DNA of 64,000 nucleotides from [Borrelia] finlandensis (GCF_000181875.2 NC_012234.1:19378-83377); one strand, 5' to 3'. Shown: positions 25,616 through 36,560, counted from the stretch's first letter. Notes: a model not told the origin generated them from the sequence alone. Translations and numbers: made by a program.

Positions 25616-25998
25616 TGAATGGTGTTAGAAAAAGACTATCAGATATGTCTTTCCGCATGATTAACGCCTTTAAGGCCCCTAGCCCCTTAAGGTTTTATAA
25701 GGGTAATGTTGTAAAACTTGAAAATGACGATTCTTATCAAAGAATATTTGACAAGAATAAATACACTGAATTTATTGGAATTATTATTGATATAAAACCA
25801 CAAGAACTTGCGATGCTTTATGATTCCAATATATCTGATATTAGGGGGTATTCTAAACTTTACACATATCAAGACCTTAACTATGAACTAAAAGACCGAA
25901 TATCAATTACAGATTCAGTTTACTTTGAAATATTTAGCATTGACTCTTCAATCGGATACTTCACATTAGTTTTAAAGGAATTTGTATGGACAAACTAG
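25615..25998 (+). CDS. cp32 head completion/neck-like protein
   Basis: This is a 127-residue protein from ATG at 25615 (TAATG overlap), counterpart of lp54 9827-10201. The longer frame from 25597 is discarded because the overlap start matches the paralogue. Beta-rich, no catalytic motif. It overlaps the following gene by 13 bases. Confidence 0.6.
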   Translation: MNGVRKRLSDMSFRMINAFKAPSPLRFYKGNVVKLENDDSYQRIFDKNKYTEFIGIIIDIKPQELAMLYDSNISDIRGYSKLYTYQDLNYELKDRISITDSVYFEIFSIDSSIGYFTLVLKEFVWTN

Positions 25999-26375
25999 AA
26001 TTTAAAATTGAATTAGAAATTGGTTGGTTCGGGGTTCGTGCAGGTATTGCTAAAATGCATGAAAAAGGGAGTAGCAATTTACCAGCAAGAAAACATTTAA
26101 CCAAAATTGCTAGTAGTTCTGAGTTTAGAGAATATATCAATAATAGCTATATAAATTCTAAATTTAATCTTGACCCTAAATCGGAAATGGAGGCTATTGG
26201 ACAAGCTTTTATAAGGTACTATGAAAATTATCTACTATCATCACAAGTTGCTCCAGTCTTAAATGCTAATACAATTAAAAGCAAGTTAAAAAAGGGTAGT
26301 AACACCGCATCAATTCCACTTGTTGATACAGCCAAAATGTTATCAGAACTTACTTATAAGGTAATACTTGAATGA
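25986..26375 (+). CDS. cp32 tail completion-like protein
   Basis: This intact 129-residue protein is the positional counterpart of lp54 10195-10557. It contains EIGWFGVRAGIAKMHEKG and a C-terminal helical part, resembling HK97-gp10-type completion proteins in order and size. Starts in the end of the previous gene behind AAAGGAA. Confidence 0.55.
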   Translation: MDKLEFKIELEIGWFGVRAGIAKMHEKGSSNLPARKHLTKIASSSEFREYINNSYINSKFNLDPKSEMEAIGQAFIRYYENYLLSSQVAPVLNANTIKSKLKKGSNTASIPLVDTAKMLSELTYKVILE

Positions 26376-26942
26376 TTATGACTTTAGACACAGTCTTAAG
26401 CTATTTACTTAAAATATTTCAAGGATTTAAGGCTTATGCAACTGAAAATAATTTTGAGTGTGATATCATAAATACCTACAATCACCCATATCTTTCAAAG
26501 ATTACAACTACCAGCCCCAATATAATAGCATTTAAATTTGATAGTACACAACATTTGTTTGATCATAACTGCAAAACTGGCACATTTTATGAAAATGCTT
26601 TGGAATTTAGTATAAATTTTCAAATATATATTATTGCGATAGTGTTAAATGCTAAAGACTTTGACGCTAATTCACGTATGTTAATGCTTTATAGTATGCT
26701 TAGTGACTTTTTGCACAATAAAGCTCATAAGTATACTTTGTTTGTCCGGTCTACAACCCGAATATATTAGTAAAATTAATTTTTACATTTACCCAACATC
26801 CAATATACAAACAGTTGGACTGATTAATTTAGGCACAAAATATAGCAATCATGCATACAGCGCATCTGTAGCATTCAATGCTAGTGTAAAAGCAATCGAA
26901 ATTTTAAAGGAGGAATACAAAATTGCCGCAAGATACAATTAG
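26372..26942 (+). pseudogene. cp32 tail terminator gene, frameshifted
   Basis: The frame from 26372 shares IINTYNHPYLSKI with lp54 10538-11077 but stops at 26768. The rest of the protein (NFYIYPTSNIQTVGLINLG...FNASVKAIEILKEE) is found in another frame to 26942. One small indel near 26740-26765 accounts for the break. The first frame keeps 132 of about 180 residues. Confidence 0.7.
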
Positions 26943-27982
26943 TGTAAGTTTGGTTGACTCTAGAATTCAGGTTAGTAGGCCCAATTATTATAATCCACTT
27001 TTAGTTTACAAAACAACTAAAATCAAAGTTAATAAAGATACTGCTAACTTTATAACATTGAATTTAACCGTTAATAACTATGAAAAACAAATTGAAACTT
27101 TGGAAAAAGATAATGGAAATGGACAAGATCAGTTTGGGAAAGAAAAAACACTGCTTAAAACTACAATGTCAAATTTTTTCAATTTAAGCGAAGAGTCATT
27201 AAAATCCGTTGTTCTTTTTATTTATAAGGATAAACCCGAAGAGTTAAAAAAATATCTTAAAGTACATAGACAAAGTAATGAAAGATGATTATGATAAGTT
27301 TAAAACACCTTCAATTTTTTTTGTATTCTCAACTAAAGAGCAAGAAATAAAAGAACTATTTAAAGATAAAGGCAATGCTGAAAAAGAAAGAAATATTGTT
27401 GTTTACAGTAACAATAAAGACAACTTACACCTTAAATTTATAAGTCAATATTTGCATCAAGCAAGTATTTTTCATTCTGTAAATCCTTATGGTATGTCAC
27501 TGGCTGCTACACCGCTTGTTGACGACACTGTAATTGGAAAGTTGCGAACTGCAAAAATTAACTTTTATTCACTTCTTAATGAAACTGGGCTTGATGGTGT
27601 ACCTGCCTTTAAAGAGGGTGTTGATCTTGCTGGAAGTTTAATAGACGAACAGTTTACATATCACTATATAAAAAATGAAGCGATTATTGAGCTTATTAGA
27701 ATTTGGAATAAAAACAATAGACAAAACAGCAAACTATCTGTACTACAACTTAGTGGTGCTAGAGACAATGCATATACTTCAGCAATTGAGTGCCTGCTCA
27801 AACGGTTTGTAGATAGAGGACTGATTATTGAGTATAAAAATTTAAGTCTTGCTCTCTCTCCTACACCACAACTTAAATTAGAACTCAGTGTGAATATTAC
27901 TTATAACTTTAGCATTAATGCTGTTGCTTTAGCAATTACTACTCAAGATATAGTTGATTATCAAAACAGCTTAAGTGCTTAA
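26923..27982 (+). pseudogene. cp32 tail sheath gene, frameshifted
   Basis: It starts at TTG (26923) behind AAAGGAGG with PQDTISVSLV as in lp54 11155. The frame breaks near 27270-27288 and resumes at about 27278 one base over, giving YDKFKTPSIFFVFS and then the conserved QYLHQASIFHSVNPYGM and INFYSLLNETG. The C-terminal frame is open to 27982. Split into about 121 and 234 residues, so no normal sheath can be made without frameshifting. Confidence 0.78.
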
Positions 27983-27996
27983 AAGGGGGGCTAAAA

Positions 27997-28425
27997 ATGC
28001 AATTTTATGATTTAAGAGAAGTTTATTTTTCAATTGGCGGTACACAGCTACATAGTGGCAAACTAGAGCTTACAAGCTAACCTACAACAAGAGTAGTGAT
28101 TAGTAGTGAAGATAAAGGTATGTCTGTAATAAGCTTAAGAGATCCCAAAACGATAACTTATGTTTTCAACATTGAAGTGACATTAGGTAGTCATGACTAC
28201 ATTTTGTTAAGTGAACTTTCTGATGAACAGTTTTACAACATGTATGTGAGAAAAGAGGATAAAATGCTTGATTTAGCATTCAATGCTAGAATTGCTACCA
28301 AAATTATTTCTAACTATGCAATTTTTACTGAAGAGCCTTCAAGAAGTTAGTCTGCTGAGACCGAAAAAGTATCTTTTGAAATTAGGGCTATTAATTGCCA
28401 AAAAACTAAACCAAACAACACTTAA
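27997..28425 (+). pseudogene. cp32 tail tube gene with two nonsense codons
   Basis: An unbroken 142-codon frame from ATG 27997 (behind AAGGGGGG) to TAA 28423, interrupted by TAA at 28078 (after LELTS) and TAG at 28348 (after EEPSRS). The second replaces the Tyr of RKYSAD in lp54 12225-12647. No frameshift is involved, so the losses are point substitutions. Confidence 0.82.
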
Positions 28426-28440
28426 AAGGAGAGTCTTATT

Positions 28441-28896
28441 ATGATAATGAGATATAAAATGAAAATTTTAACTAAAAATAAAACTTATGAATATCCACTG
28501 AGAGTACTTCCAATCTATGAATGGGATAAAGTTCTCGGATTTAATCAAAGTGACGCTGTTTTAAAGCTTAATGAGGTTAAATACTTAAGAGAAATCACAA
28601 GCTTAATGATAAGTCCAAAATTTTTAGACGAATTCTATGTGATTTTAGATTAAAATAGAGAATTTGTTTCTTATTATAAAGACTATCTTGTTGCAATAAT
28701 TTACACTGCACAATTTAATACTTTTCATTTAGACAATGATCTCAAAAAACCCACTTTAGTATATTTGAGTGAGTATAAAAATAATGTTGGTGACTTTGTT
28801 ACTTTTGACCATATCAATGAAAATTTTGAATATGAAAAAGTAGCCACTTCGCTTTCATCAATTACATCAAATTCCAATGAGTTGGTTGCTAAATGA
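28441..28896 (+). pseudogene. cp32 tail assembly gene with one nonsense codon
   Basis: A 151-codon frame homologous to lp54 12686-13174 with TAA at 28651, where the paralogue has Lys in ILNKER. The frame stays open afterwards (KKPTLVYLSEYKNNVGDFV...) to TGA at 28894, which overlaps the next ATG. Confidence 0.8.
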
Positions 28897-29129
28897 GCAA
28901 GAGAAATAAAGATATTGATAAAGCTATTGCAAGTCTTAATGAGACTAGAAAAAAGTATTTTAACTTGCTTGACGAGATAAAAAACGACAAATACTATTTT
29001 CCAGTAATTATGAATATTTGCTCATACGACTCGGTAAAGAAATTGCCTTATGACGAACTTTTAGAGGTCAATAGGCTTGCTGATATTAAATTAGAAAAAG
29101 AATTGTATGAGTTAATTTTAAGCAAGTGA
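28893..29129 (+). CDS. cp32 small tail assembly protein
   Basis: Intact 78-residue protein, counterpart of lp54 13167-13385 (KYYFPVIMNICSYDSVKK, ELLEVNRLA). It begins on an ATGA overlap with the damaged upstream gene. Confidence 0.6.
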   Translation: MSKRNKDIDKAIASLNETRKKYFNLLDEIKNDKYYFPVIMNICSYDSVKKLPYDELLEVNRLADIKLEKELYELILSK

Positions 29130-29136
29130 GGGCTTA

Positions 29137-30423
29137 GTGAGCGACAAATTTACCATTAAATTTAAAGGTATTCTTGATCATGCTGCAACAAAAAAGGCTA
29201 TCGAACAAGATATTTCCAAAATGGAAAAATATCTTAAACCCAAAAAATCTAGTTTGGGTAGCACTAAAGATATTGTAAAAAATAATTTGTCGGACAAGAA
29301 AAAAGAACTTAGCAAACAATCTAAATTTAAAAGCTTAAGAGAGCGTGTTGAGAAATATAGACTTACACAAACTAAAAAGCTTATGAAACAGGGCATGGGT
29401 TTTTAGAAAGCCAGAAAAGAGGCTTTCAAAAGATCTTTAATGTCTGATAGAGACAAAAGACGTCTTGAATATAAAGAACTTGCAAAAGAATCAAAAGCAA
29501 AAAGTAAAATGTTAGCAGCCTCTCAAGGAAAAGGCCTTGTTGCCAAAATTGCAATAGGTAGTGCTCTTAGAAATGTCATCGGCAATGCTGTAAGTAAAGT
29601 TGGAGGCGAGATTATTGGGTTTGTTACAGGATTTATTAAAAAATCAGTTGTAGAAGTTTCTAAAAAAGAAAAAGCTCAAAAACTCAATACCGCATTTTAT
29701 ACAACAGCACAACGAAAAATACTTATGGGAGATGAAAAATAAAATATTAAGGGTATTTTTCATGGGAAAAAAGGATTTGAGCGTGACTTAGAAAAAGAAG
29801 AATTTTTGCGTCATTTTACTCTAGTCAAGGGCACTCTAACAGAAATGAACAAGTTAAATGGAACTAATTTAAAAAATATAGGAAATTTTATGGCCGAGCT
29901 TGTATCTAGCGGTCAGGCTAGCATGGAAGAGGCTGCAGCGGCTATTGATGATTATCTTAGAGGAAATGAAGACATGCTTTATAAGATTATGGTAGGCACA
30001 AAAGTCGGCTGGAAATATACACAAACGGCTAAGGATAACTTTCAAAAAGCCGTTATATACAAAGATTTTGGATTTAGACTTACTGAATTGCAAAAAATGG
30101 CTGCGGATTTTCATTCTTTTAATCTTACTGAATTTGCCGGAGAGAAGGAAAAAATTGATAGCAATATGATCAGCCTTGAACAATCCCTTATGAATGCAAC
30201 TGCTGCGGGTATGCAGCTAGTGCTTGAAGGCGCTTCAGAAATAATTGAATGGGTTAAAGACATTATGAAAACCTATAAAGAAGGAGGCATTACTGGAATT
30301 ATAAGCAACATGGTTTCAGCTATTATAAATCCTATAATTCAGCCATTTAGAGATTTATGGGCAATGATTGAAAATAGCTGGTTTGCGAAAAAAATAGCAG
30401 AAATAGCAAGTTGGTTTAAATAA
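29137..30423 (+). pseudogene. cp32 tape-measure-like gene with two nonsense codons
   Basis: One frame of 428 codons runs from GTG 29137 to TAA 30421, interrupted by TAG at 29404 (after QGMGF) and TAA at 29740 (after MGDEK). The three pieces are all in the same frame. The N-terminus resembles the lp54 tape-measure gene. The C-terminal part has an apolar helix region (GITGIISNMVSAIINPIIQPF) expected of a tape measure. Confidence 0.78.
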
Positions 30424-30428
30424 AATGA

Positions 30429-31068
30429 TTGAGAAAATTAGATAAAAAGGGAATTCTTATAAAAATTAACAAAAAAATTACTAACAATAATGATATTGAA
30501 ACTAAGAAAAAAATCATGGAGATTACTCATATAGTAAGAGATGTAACAACCCAAATATTTGCTCTTTTTGGTGCAGATAGCTTTTTAGTGTTATTTCCAA
30601 GAATGGATTTAAAAGGTTTTGGATATGTTCCTCAATTGTTTTTTATAAAACCAAAAAACGAACTCATAACACGCACTTACAATACTAGTTGTTCTAAAAG
30701 ACCAATTATCAATTATTATGATAGAAAAGCGGAATATGTCAGCTACAATCCAGTAATGACTGGTGAACATATATCATTAACCGGTGAAATACTAACATCG
30801 TTATATAAGGATATGCTTTCTCTACTCAAAATGACTGTTTTTGGCAACACTCTGCTACGTTTTGACGCTTATCTTGTAAAAGAATAACTAGCCAATAGAA
30901 TACAAGCTCAAGTTCCATTTAGTATATATAGCCCGACTTTTGGCCTTAAAGAATTAGCTGTAATTACGAGTCTTTTGTTTAAAGACACTCCTTTCATTGA
31001 TGAAGTTGAAGTTAGTCTATCAATGGAAATAGTGAAAACATTTGCATTAGAACCATATAAAGGATAAA
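30429..31068 (+). pseudogene. cp32 tail/baseplate gene, nonsense plus frameshift
   Basis: Counterpart of lp54 14810-15373 (SFLVLFPRMDLKGFGYVPQLFFI). TAA at 30885 (after LVKE) interrupts the frame. An extra T near 31020 then shifts the last 15 codons; with it removed the protein ends ...SMEIVKTFALEPYKG. The start is unclear: an ATG at 30424 is in another frame and closes at once. Confidence 0.75.
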
Positions 31069-31070
31069 AA

Positions 31071-32021
31071 ATGTTGCTACTACAATATGATTTTAAAATT
31101 GAATTTTACAATGTAGATACATCAAAAAAATCAATTGATGGAACTCCTTTTCCAAAAAAAATTCCTAAAATTACAATAAATACACAAGATGGAATTCATG
31201 TTGATATTTCTATATCTAATAGGCTTTCATCAAAATTAAATACTATAAGTTCCAAACAAGCAAAAATTGTACTTTGGAACTTACCCCTAGACTTCACCGA
31301 AGACATTAAAGAAGGAGATATAGTAAAAATACGCTATAAGAAATTTGCTTATAAAAAAAATTTTGATTTCATAATGGCAGGCACTTTAAAGCCCCCCATG
31401 AGTACTGATTATCCTGGTGGAGATTTTAGTGTAGAGCTTGAGGTTCGTCTATTAACTAAAAGCAATTTCTTTAATCGAAAATTAGAGAACAAAAACTTTA
31501 AGGGCAAGACAGTGCAAGAAGCAATAGAATCTGTATTCCCCAATCGAAATATCCTTAATATGGACGAAAAAGATCGTCTTAAAATCATTAACAAAAATTT
31601 TTATGCCGCAACACCAAAAGAGTTTATTGAGAAAATAAAAGAAGGAAACTACGTTGATAACGTAATAACTGATGTTGGCTATCACAATTTTGAAATTGAA
31701 TGCAATTTTATATTTACTAATTACAAACAAGTAGGGAAAAATATTTACTACAAGGCATTAGAAGATTATGGCCTTGAATTTATACCACAACAAGAAAGTG
31801 ATATCGACCCTGAATTCAAGATAAGGCGTATATATTGGAACGCTCAAATATTTTTCACACATAAGCTAAGAGTTGGTGATAAAGTTTCTTTCAGGGATGG
31901 GTTGGGAAAAGTTGTCAAAAACATTATATTAGAAACAAGCGAAAGACTTAGTAACACAGGGGATTGTTCATTAACACTTAAGTTATATGACGCCTCTAAT
32001 TTTGCACCGATGCCTGTGTAG
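31071..32021 (+). CDS. cp32 baseplate hub-like protein (DUF693)
   Basis: Intact 316-residue counterpart of lp54 17008-17940 with the same QYDFKIEFYN start, LEDYGLEFIPQ and a C-terminal VGDKVSFRDGLGKVVKN. Precedes the spike-like gene as in lp54. Confidence 0.62.
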   Translation: MLLLQYDFKIEFYNVDTSKKSIDGTPFPKKIPKITINTQDGIHVDISISNRLSSKLNTISSKQAKIVLWNLPLDFTEDIKEGDIVKIRYKKFAYKKNFDFIMAGTLKPPMSTDYPGGDFSVELEVRLLTKSNFFNRKLENKNFKGKTVQEAIESVFPNRNILNMDEKDRLKIINKNFYAATPKEFIEKIKEGNYVDNVITDVGYHNFEIECNFIFTNYKQVGKNIYYKALEDYGLEFIPQQESDIDPEFKIRRIYWNAQIFFTHKLRVGDKVSFRDGLGKVVKNIILETSERLSNTGDCSLTLKLYDASNFAPMPV

Positions 32022-32034
32022 TAAAGGAGTTAGA

Positions 32035-32589
32035 ATGGATATTGACTATGCAATTTACAGAATGAATCAACGCCTTTATGGAAATACATTAACACAAGAG
32101 GACGTTAAAAATTGGATTTATTCAAACATTTTTATAATTAAAATTGGCACTGTAAAGGAGTTTAAACAACAAACTCAAGAAGCTATTGTTACAATCCCCG
32201 AATTTGAAGATTTAGAAATTCACACAAAAAATATCTCTAATATCAGTTTAGAACTATCAAAAGGTGATACCGTATTACTACTTCAATCAAGTGTTAATAT
32301 TTTTGATAAAAATGACGATATTCACTTCGACAAACATCATTTTTATATACTTAGTGCAATTAGCCCAAAGACTTTAAATCTAATCTCTGATACTGTTAAA
32401 ATTAAAGCAAACAATAAAATTAAAATAGCTAATGAAGTAACGACCTTAAAATCAATTCTGGAGAGCATTGTAAGTGCTATTGAAAGTATAAAAGTCGTAA
32501 CCATAAAAGAAGGCCCAGTAATTAAACCAGTCAGTCTAAAAATAGCAACCACTAAAATTAATTCTGATATTAACAGCTTGTTCAAGTAA
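32035..32589 (+). CDS. cp32 baseplate spike/assembly protein (DUF777)
   Basis: This is a 184-residue protein from ATG 32035 behind AAAGGAG, chosen over the in-frame ATG at 31987 that lies within the previous gene. The N-terminal half matches lp54 17930 (TVKEFKQQTQEAIVTIPEFEDLEIHT; HFDKHHFYILSAISPK / HFDKNYFYILSVLNPK). The C-terminus lacks the His-x-His tip of the lp54 protein and has instead a helical end, so the spike tip may be elsewhere in cp32. Confidence 0.6.
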   Translation: MDIDYAIYRMNQRLYGNTLTQEDVKNWIYSNIFIIKIGTVKEFKQQTQEAIVTIPEFEDLEIHTKNISNISLELSKGDTVLLLQSSVNIFDKNDDIHFDKHHFYILSAISPKTLNLISDTVKIKANNKIKIANEVTTLKSILESIVSAIESIKVVTIKEGPVIKPVSLKIATTKINSDINSLFK

Positions 32590-32618
32590 TTTTTGCTAAT
32601 TATGGTATAATTAATAGT

Positions 32619-32930
32619 ATGGATTTAAGATTAGGCAATGATTTTGAATTGGTATTTAATAACGATTTATCACTTGTTGATGGAATTGAAGAACAAAAAC
32701 AAAGATTTTTGATATTTTTAAAAACCTTAAGGGGTAGTTTAAGCTATGCTCCTCATTGGGGACTGGACTATTTCTTGCTTTTAAAACTGTTAAAAATTAA
32801 CAATCTTCACGCTGTAAAAAATTATTTTCATGAAATATCCAAAGAGCTTAACTTAGATTTAATAAATATTTCAACTACTATACAAGACAACAAAGCACAT
32901 ATATCCTTTTTTTCTCAGGCGATGTTTTGA
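32619..32930 (+). CDS. Baseplate wedge protein, gp25-like
   Basis: This 103-residue protein has the start layout typical of GPW/gp25 proteins (LRLGNDFELVFNNDLSLVDGIEEQKQRFLIFLKTLRGSL). These proteins join sheath and baseplate in contractile tails. It precedes the baseplate-J-like gene, as in other myoviruses. No counterpart exists in the lp54 operon. A TATAAT box at 32606-32611 hints at an internal promoter. Confidence 0.6.
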   Translation: MDLRLGNDFELVFNNDLSLVDGIEEQKQRFLIFLKTLRGSLSYAPHWGLDYFLLLKLLKINNLHAVKNYFHEISKELNLDLINISTTIQDNKAHISFFSQAMF

Positions 32931-32946
32931 ATATGGAGTTTAATTT

Positions 32947-33821
32947 ATGAGCATCGTTTTTGATTCTGATTTTGGCATTTTAAAACGTACAATTAAGGAT
33001 ATTGTAAGAACAAAAAGAGAATATTTGCGTGTAAATTATGGGATTAATATTGATGATAATCAAAGCTCAATTTATAACATTATTGCGTCTTCTTTAGCAT
33101 TAATTGAAGAAGAAATAATTAATGAGCTTAATCTCTTTTTTTCTAAAATGAAACCGGGTGGCACTTATTGGGCTGCTATTGAAGAACACATTTCTTCTAA
33201 AAGCACAACTTACAGTGCGGTTCGCACGGCTTTACTTAATCTTGATGGGGTTGAGTACACTAATATTAAAAGTGCAGCTGGTAAAGCCAACAAATATCTA
33301 ATTCTAAAGGAAACTTTACTAGACACTAGTAAATCTAATATTAATAGTCCTGAATTTAAAGCAAAACTTTGGAAAACATTATATTTAACAACTCCTAGTG
33401 GTACTTTACTTGAGGGAGACACAGAAATTGATGGTCTCAATTCAACTGGACAACGCAAATCCTATAAAATATCACTAGGGAAAAGAAAATATGTTTACAT
33501 GAAAGTAAAGTGTAAACTTTACCTTAAAAACTATCTCTACTTAAACACAGACTCTCAAATTAGGGACATTTATTCTAGGATTATTTCAAATAACTATTCT
33601 GATATGGGAATTAGCTTTGAATATCAAAACTTTTTTGCTCCAGTTAATGAAGTTAAAGGAATTAAGTTTATGGAAATAAGCACTTGTATTAAAGATACAG
33701 ACACTGAGAGTATTACAAAAATTGGTGATAGCGATTTTAAAAAAATCAAGATATTGCCATTAATGGTGACACAATGCTACTTTTCAATACTACAGATAGA
33801 TTGCTTATTGATATTGTATAG
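32947..33821 (+). pseudogene. Baseplate J-like gene (DUF276), frameshifted at the 3' end
   Basis: The protein, about 291 residues, resembles baseplate assembly J proteins in position and size. It contains MKPGGTYWAAIEEHI and a long beta-rich middle. A one-base deletion near 33747-33750 shifts the frame; the restored end reads DIAINGDTMLLFNTTDRLLIDIV with TAG at 33819. Only the last 25 or so residues differ, so partial function is possible. Confidence 0.68.
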
Positions 33822-33830
33822 TTAACAAAT

Positions 33831-34436
33831 ATGAAAATACCCAATCTTTTCAAAAACACCGAAATTCATAAATTTATACGTACAGAAACAGAATATGCAC
33901 AAGCATTGCTTAATGAACTTAAGTCCCTTAATTCCAACTTCATATCCATTAATGTAATAGAAAATATAAAATCAAGATATATTGCAATATAAATATCTCA
34001 AGTTTTATCTATCTTTTATGCAAAAACTCAAACTTTACAAAGTATTACAAGCAATATTAATAGTGTTATTTTTGCTTTACGTCATATTGGCACTGATGAG
34101 TCATTTAGACTGATTTACAAGACCTTTTTAAATGTGGACATTGAAGTTACTACTCCTGAAGCTGGGGTTATTGATATCTCTTTAAAAGGGGTAATAAAAA
34201 CAAACTTTACTACATTTATTTCGCCTAGCACTAAAAAAGGAAAACGACTAAAAAAGATAATTTTTAGAGAAAAGAAACCGGGATACGCTGCATCTAAAAA
34301 GGCTTTAGCATTCAACTCACTTCCTAAGGGCTATGATTATTCAATTTGTGCTTTTATTAAGAGAATTATTCCTATTGGTAGAGTTCTCAAAATTAATAAT
34401 ACAGATGGTAACAATATTATTACTTTCAACAACTAA
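33831..34436 (+). pseudogene. Tail fibre/baseplate gene (DUF735-like) with one nonsense codon
   Basis: A 201-codon frame from ATG 33831 to TAA 34434, stopped by TAA at 33990 after 53 codons. The remaining frame continues ISQVLSIFYAKTQTLQSITSN and VTTPEAGVIDISLKGVIKTNF. Position after J suggests a gpI-like baseplate protein. Confidence 0.72.
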
Positions 34437-34445
34437 GGGGGTTTT

Positions 34446-34631
34446 ATGGCTGATGATCAAGAAAAATTACTGATTGATGAAGAAGAAACGTTTCAAATAA
34501 AAGATTTAAATAAGGTTACGACCGTTAACAATACTGATCTTTTACTGCTTGATGATGGAGCTGCAAGCAGCAATGCTATCACCTTTAAAAACTTTTTAGA
34601 TACTTCTAAAGACAAAATATTTAAAGGATAA
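34446..34631 (+). CDS. Small cp32 tail-region protein (DUF685-like N-part)
   Basis: This 61-residue acidic protein (ADDQEKLLIDEEETFQIKDLNKVTTVNNTDLLLLDDG) ends 3 bases before the following TTG-started frame. The LLLLDDGAASSNAITFKNFL segment is like the collar-binding start of phage tail fibres, so the two frames 34446-34631 and 34635-35252 may once have been one fibre gene. Confidence 0.5.
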   Translation: MADDQEKLLIDEEETFQIKDLNKVTTVNNTDLLLLDDGAASSNAITFKNFLDTSKDKIFKG

Positions 34632-34634
34632 GGA

Positions 34635-35252
34635 TTGGACTATTTTAAGCAGATAATTAAATCTACAATTACCGAAGAACTTGCAGCTGATAAAGATTTT
34701 GTAGAAAAAATTTATGCTAAAATAACGGACAAATTAATTAACAACGATTCTACTAATATTTCTAACCTTTTTAGTAAAATCAAATCGCGCCTTACAAATA
34801 GCATATCATCAGTCACTCTATCTAGAAATGATGATCTTTTGATAATGTCTTCTTCAAGTATTCAAAAAACACCCGTTCCAAAACAACTGCTTGGAGTACC
34901 ATCAGATTTTTCACATGGAAGAAATTTTGCATACGGACCAACGCTTTATTCGTCTGACTACAAAAACAAATCAATAACTATTAAGTTGGAGCACACTAAT
35001 AATGCAACTCTTATTTTTTATAAATATAATGATAATGATCCCATTTACCTTGATATTAAGCTTGACGTAGAACACTATAGGGATACATAGATTAAAGTAC
35101 TTTATCTAAGATATTCCGATGAAAGTGAAATAAGTATGGCTTATGAGCAATCAGACGCTCCCCAAGGACTATGTAGTAGATTTCCCATGTATAAAGGCTG
35201 GTATATTCAAAAAAGAGCCTACTCGTCAGGGAGCCCCATCCCACAGTTTTAA
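34635..35252 (+). pseudogene. Tail fibre-like gene with one nonsense codon
   Basis: A 205-codon frame from TTG 34635 to TAA 35250, interrupted by TAG at 35088. The C-terminal part (SYIQKRAYSSGS-like beta strands; CSRFPMYKGWY) looks like a fibre or receptor-binding tip. In phage terms this is the host-recognition position, directly before the lysis genes. Confidence 0.65.
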
Positions 35253-35335
35253 AAGCTGTAAACTTTTTTAGCAAAAATTAAGGTTTTGATATATAATGCA
35301 TATGCAAATAAAAAATTAAAATAAAGGATTAAAAA

Positions 35336-35539
35336 ATGGATACTATTAAATTAACAGAACTTCTTATCAATTTAAACGAAATTAAACTTATAGCCGTAAT
35401 GATTTTTGTAACAGTATTGGTTTTAGGAGTGTTAATTCTTCTCAAGCCTTTATTAAAAGACATATTGACTATTGTAATAGGTAAGATTTTTAAGAATGGC
35501 AATGGTAATGGCAAAAATCACATTAAAAAAAGAGATTAA
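35336..35539 (+). CDS. blyA: Holin-like protein BlyA
   Basis: This 67-residue protein has one strong membrane helix (LIAVMIFVTVLVLGVLILL) and a basic Gly/Asn/Lys-rich tail (NGNGNGKNHIKKRD). It matches BlyA of cp32, a holin-like protein of phiBB-1. AAAGGA precedes the ATG. Intact, followed 3 bases later by blyB. Confidence 0.85.
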   Translation: MDTIKLTELLINLNEIKLIAVMIFVTVLVLGVLILLKPLLKDILTIVIGKIFKNGNGNGKNHIKKRD

Positions 35540-35542
35540 CTT

Positions 35543-35881
35543 ATGAAATTATCCAAAGATAATGTTGAGCTTGGACTTACGTCTTTATCAACCCTTATTG
35601 ATATATTTTCTAAATTTGAAGATGAATTTGATGAAGTTGCACATAAAGGATTCTTTTTGGTTTATGAGCTGTATTCTCATTATAAATTAATCTATACAGC
35701 AAATATGGAAAGTGCATTGACTCCAGCAATAAATGCGGCACTCGCTCCATTAAATGAAAAAATCAATCAATGCATTGACTTAGTTAATTCTGATGAAAAA
35801 AATCTCAAAATATCTAATGATCTGAAATTCAATCAGGAAGGAAAGCCTATCTATAAGGAAAGAATAAATAATGCAAAATAA
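35543..35881 (+). CDS. blyB: BlyB, BlyA partner protein
   Basis: This 112-residue soluble helical protein is coupled to blyA and overlaps the next gene by 11 bases. In cp32 BlyB is reported to accompany or stabilise BlyA. It contains an Ala-rich helix ALTPAINAALAPLNEKINQCIDLV. Confidence 0.8.
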   Translation: MKLSKDNVELGLTSLSTLIDIFSKFEDEFDEVAHKGFFLVYELYSHYKLIYTANMESALTPAINAALAPLNEKINQCIDLVNSDEKNLKISNDLKFNQEGKPIYKERINNAK

Positions 35882-36206
35882 CACTATTGGTTTAGGACTT
35901 AATTTACTATCCAGCTTAACTAACATAGCTAAAACTGATACAAACATAGATCATAATTACATTAATACTTTTAGTAAAGTAATATATTTTTTCTACAAAA
36001 CATATATAAGGACACTAAAATCTATGGAAACAGCTGAGTCAACTAAAATATTTGAAGAAATACAAGACATTTTAAAATACAATATTGAGATAATAGAGGC
36101 TATCTCTACTGACAAAAATAAAAAAATTATCACTTCACTTAAAGCAACACGTAACAAAATTATGAAAGAATATATCAAAATACTTAAAAGAGGTGAAAAT
36201 GCTTAA
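35871..36206 (+). CDS. cp32 lysis-cassette protein of unknown function
   Basis: This 111-residue helical protein (GLGLNLLSSLTNIAKTD...) weakly repeats the BlyB opening (VELGLTSLSTLIDIFSKFED), so it may be a BlyB paralogue. It overlaps blyB and runs into the next gene. Function unknown. Confidence 0.55.
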   Translation: MQNNTIGLGLNLLSSLTNIAKTDTNIDHNYINTFSKVIYFFYKTYIRTLKSMETAESTKIFEEIQDILKYNIEIIEAISTDKNKKIITSLKATRNKIMKEYIKILKRGENA

Positions 36207-36218
36207 AAGATTAAAAGA

Positions 36219-36560
36219 TTGCATTGTCTACTAATTGCTTTGCTACTATGTTGCACCACTATTGCCAACCTACCAGAAGAGCCAAAACCTCCAATTATTC
36301 AAACACTAAAATCTTTAGCTAAATATGAAACACAACTTTCAGAGCATGTTATGTACCTAGTAACATTTTTAGCTAAAACAAAGGTTAAAGTTAATGATCC
36401 AAATTATCCAGAATATCCTTATCCAGACTTATCAACACTAAAAGACGAACACTCTATAAATGCAGTAAAACATAATATCAACATATATTTAGAGTACATT
36501 AAAAAAACAAAACCAATAGTGGAAAAAGTCTATAATAAATATTCCCAGTTAAAAATGTAA
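36219..36560 (+). CDS. cp32 lysis-cassette secreted protein, start uncertain
   Basis: This 113-residue frame starts from TTG 36219 and has a hydrophobic Cys-rich leader (CLLIALLLCCTTIA) and a helical mature part. A better-placed ATG at 36199 behind AGAGGTG reads MLKRLKDCIVY and stops, one frame away, so a one-base loss near 36220-36235 may have cut off the true start. It could be a spanin- or Rz1-like lipoprotein, judged only from leader and position. Confidence 0.45.
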   Translation: MHCLLIALLLCCTTIANLPEEPKPPIIQTLKSLAKYETQLSEHVMYLVTFLAKTKVKVNDPNYPEYPYPDLSTLKDEHSINAVKHNINIYLEYIKKTKPIVEKVYNKYSQLKM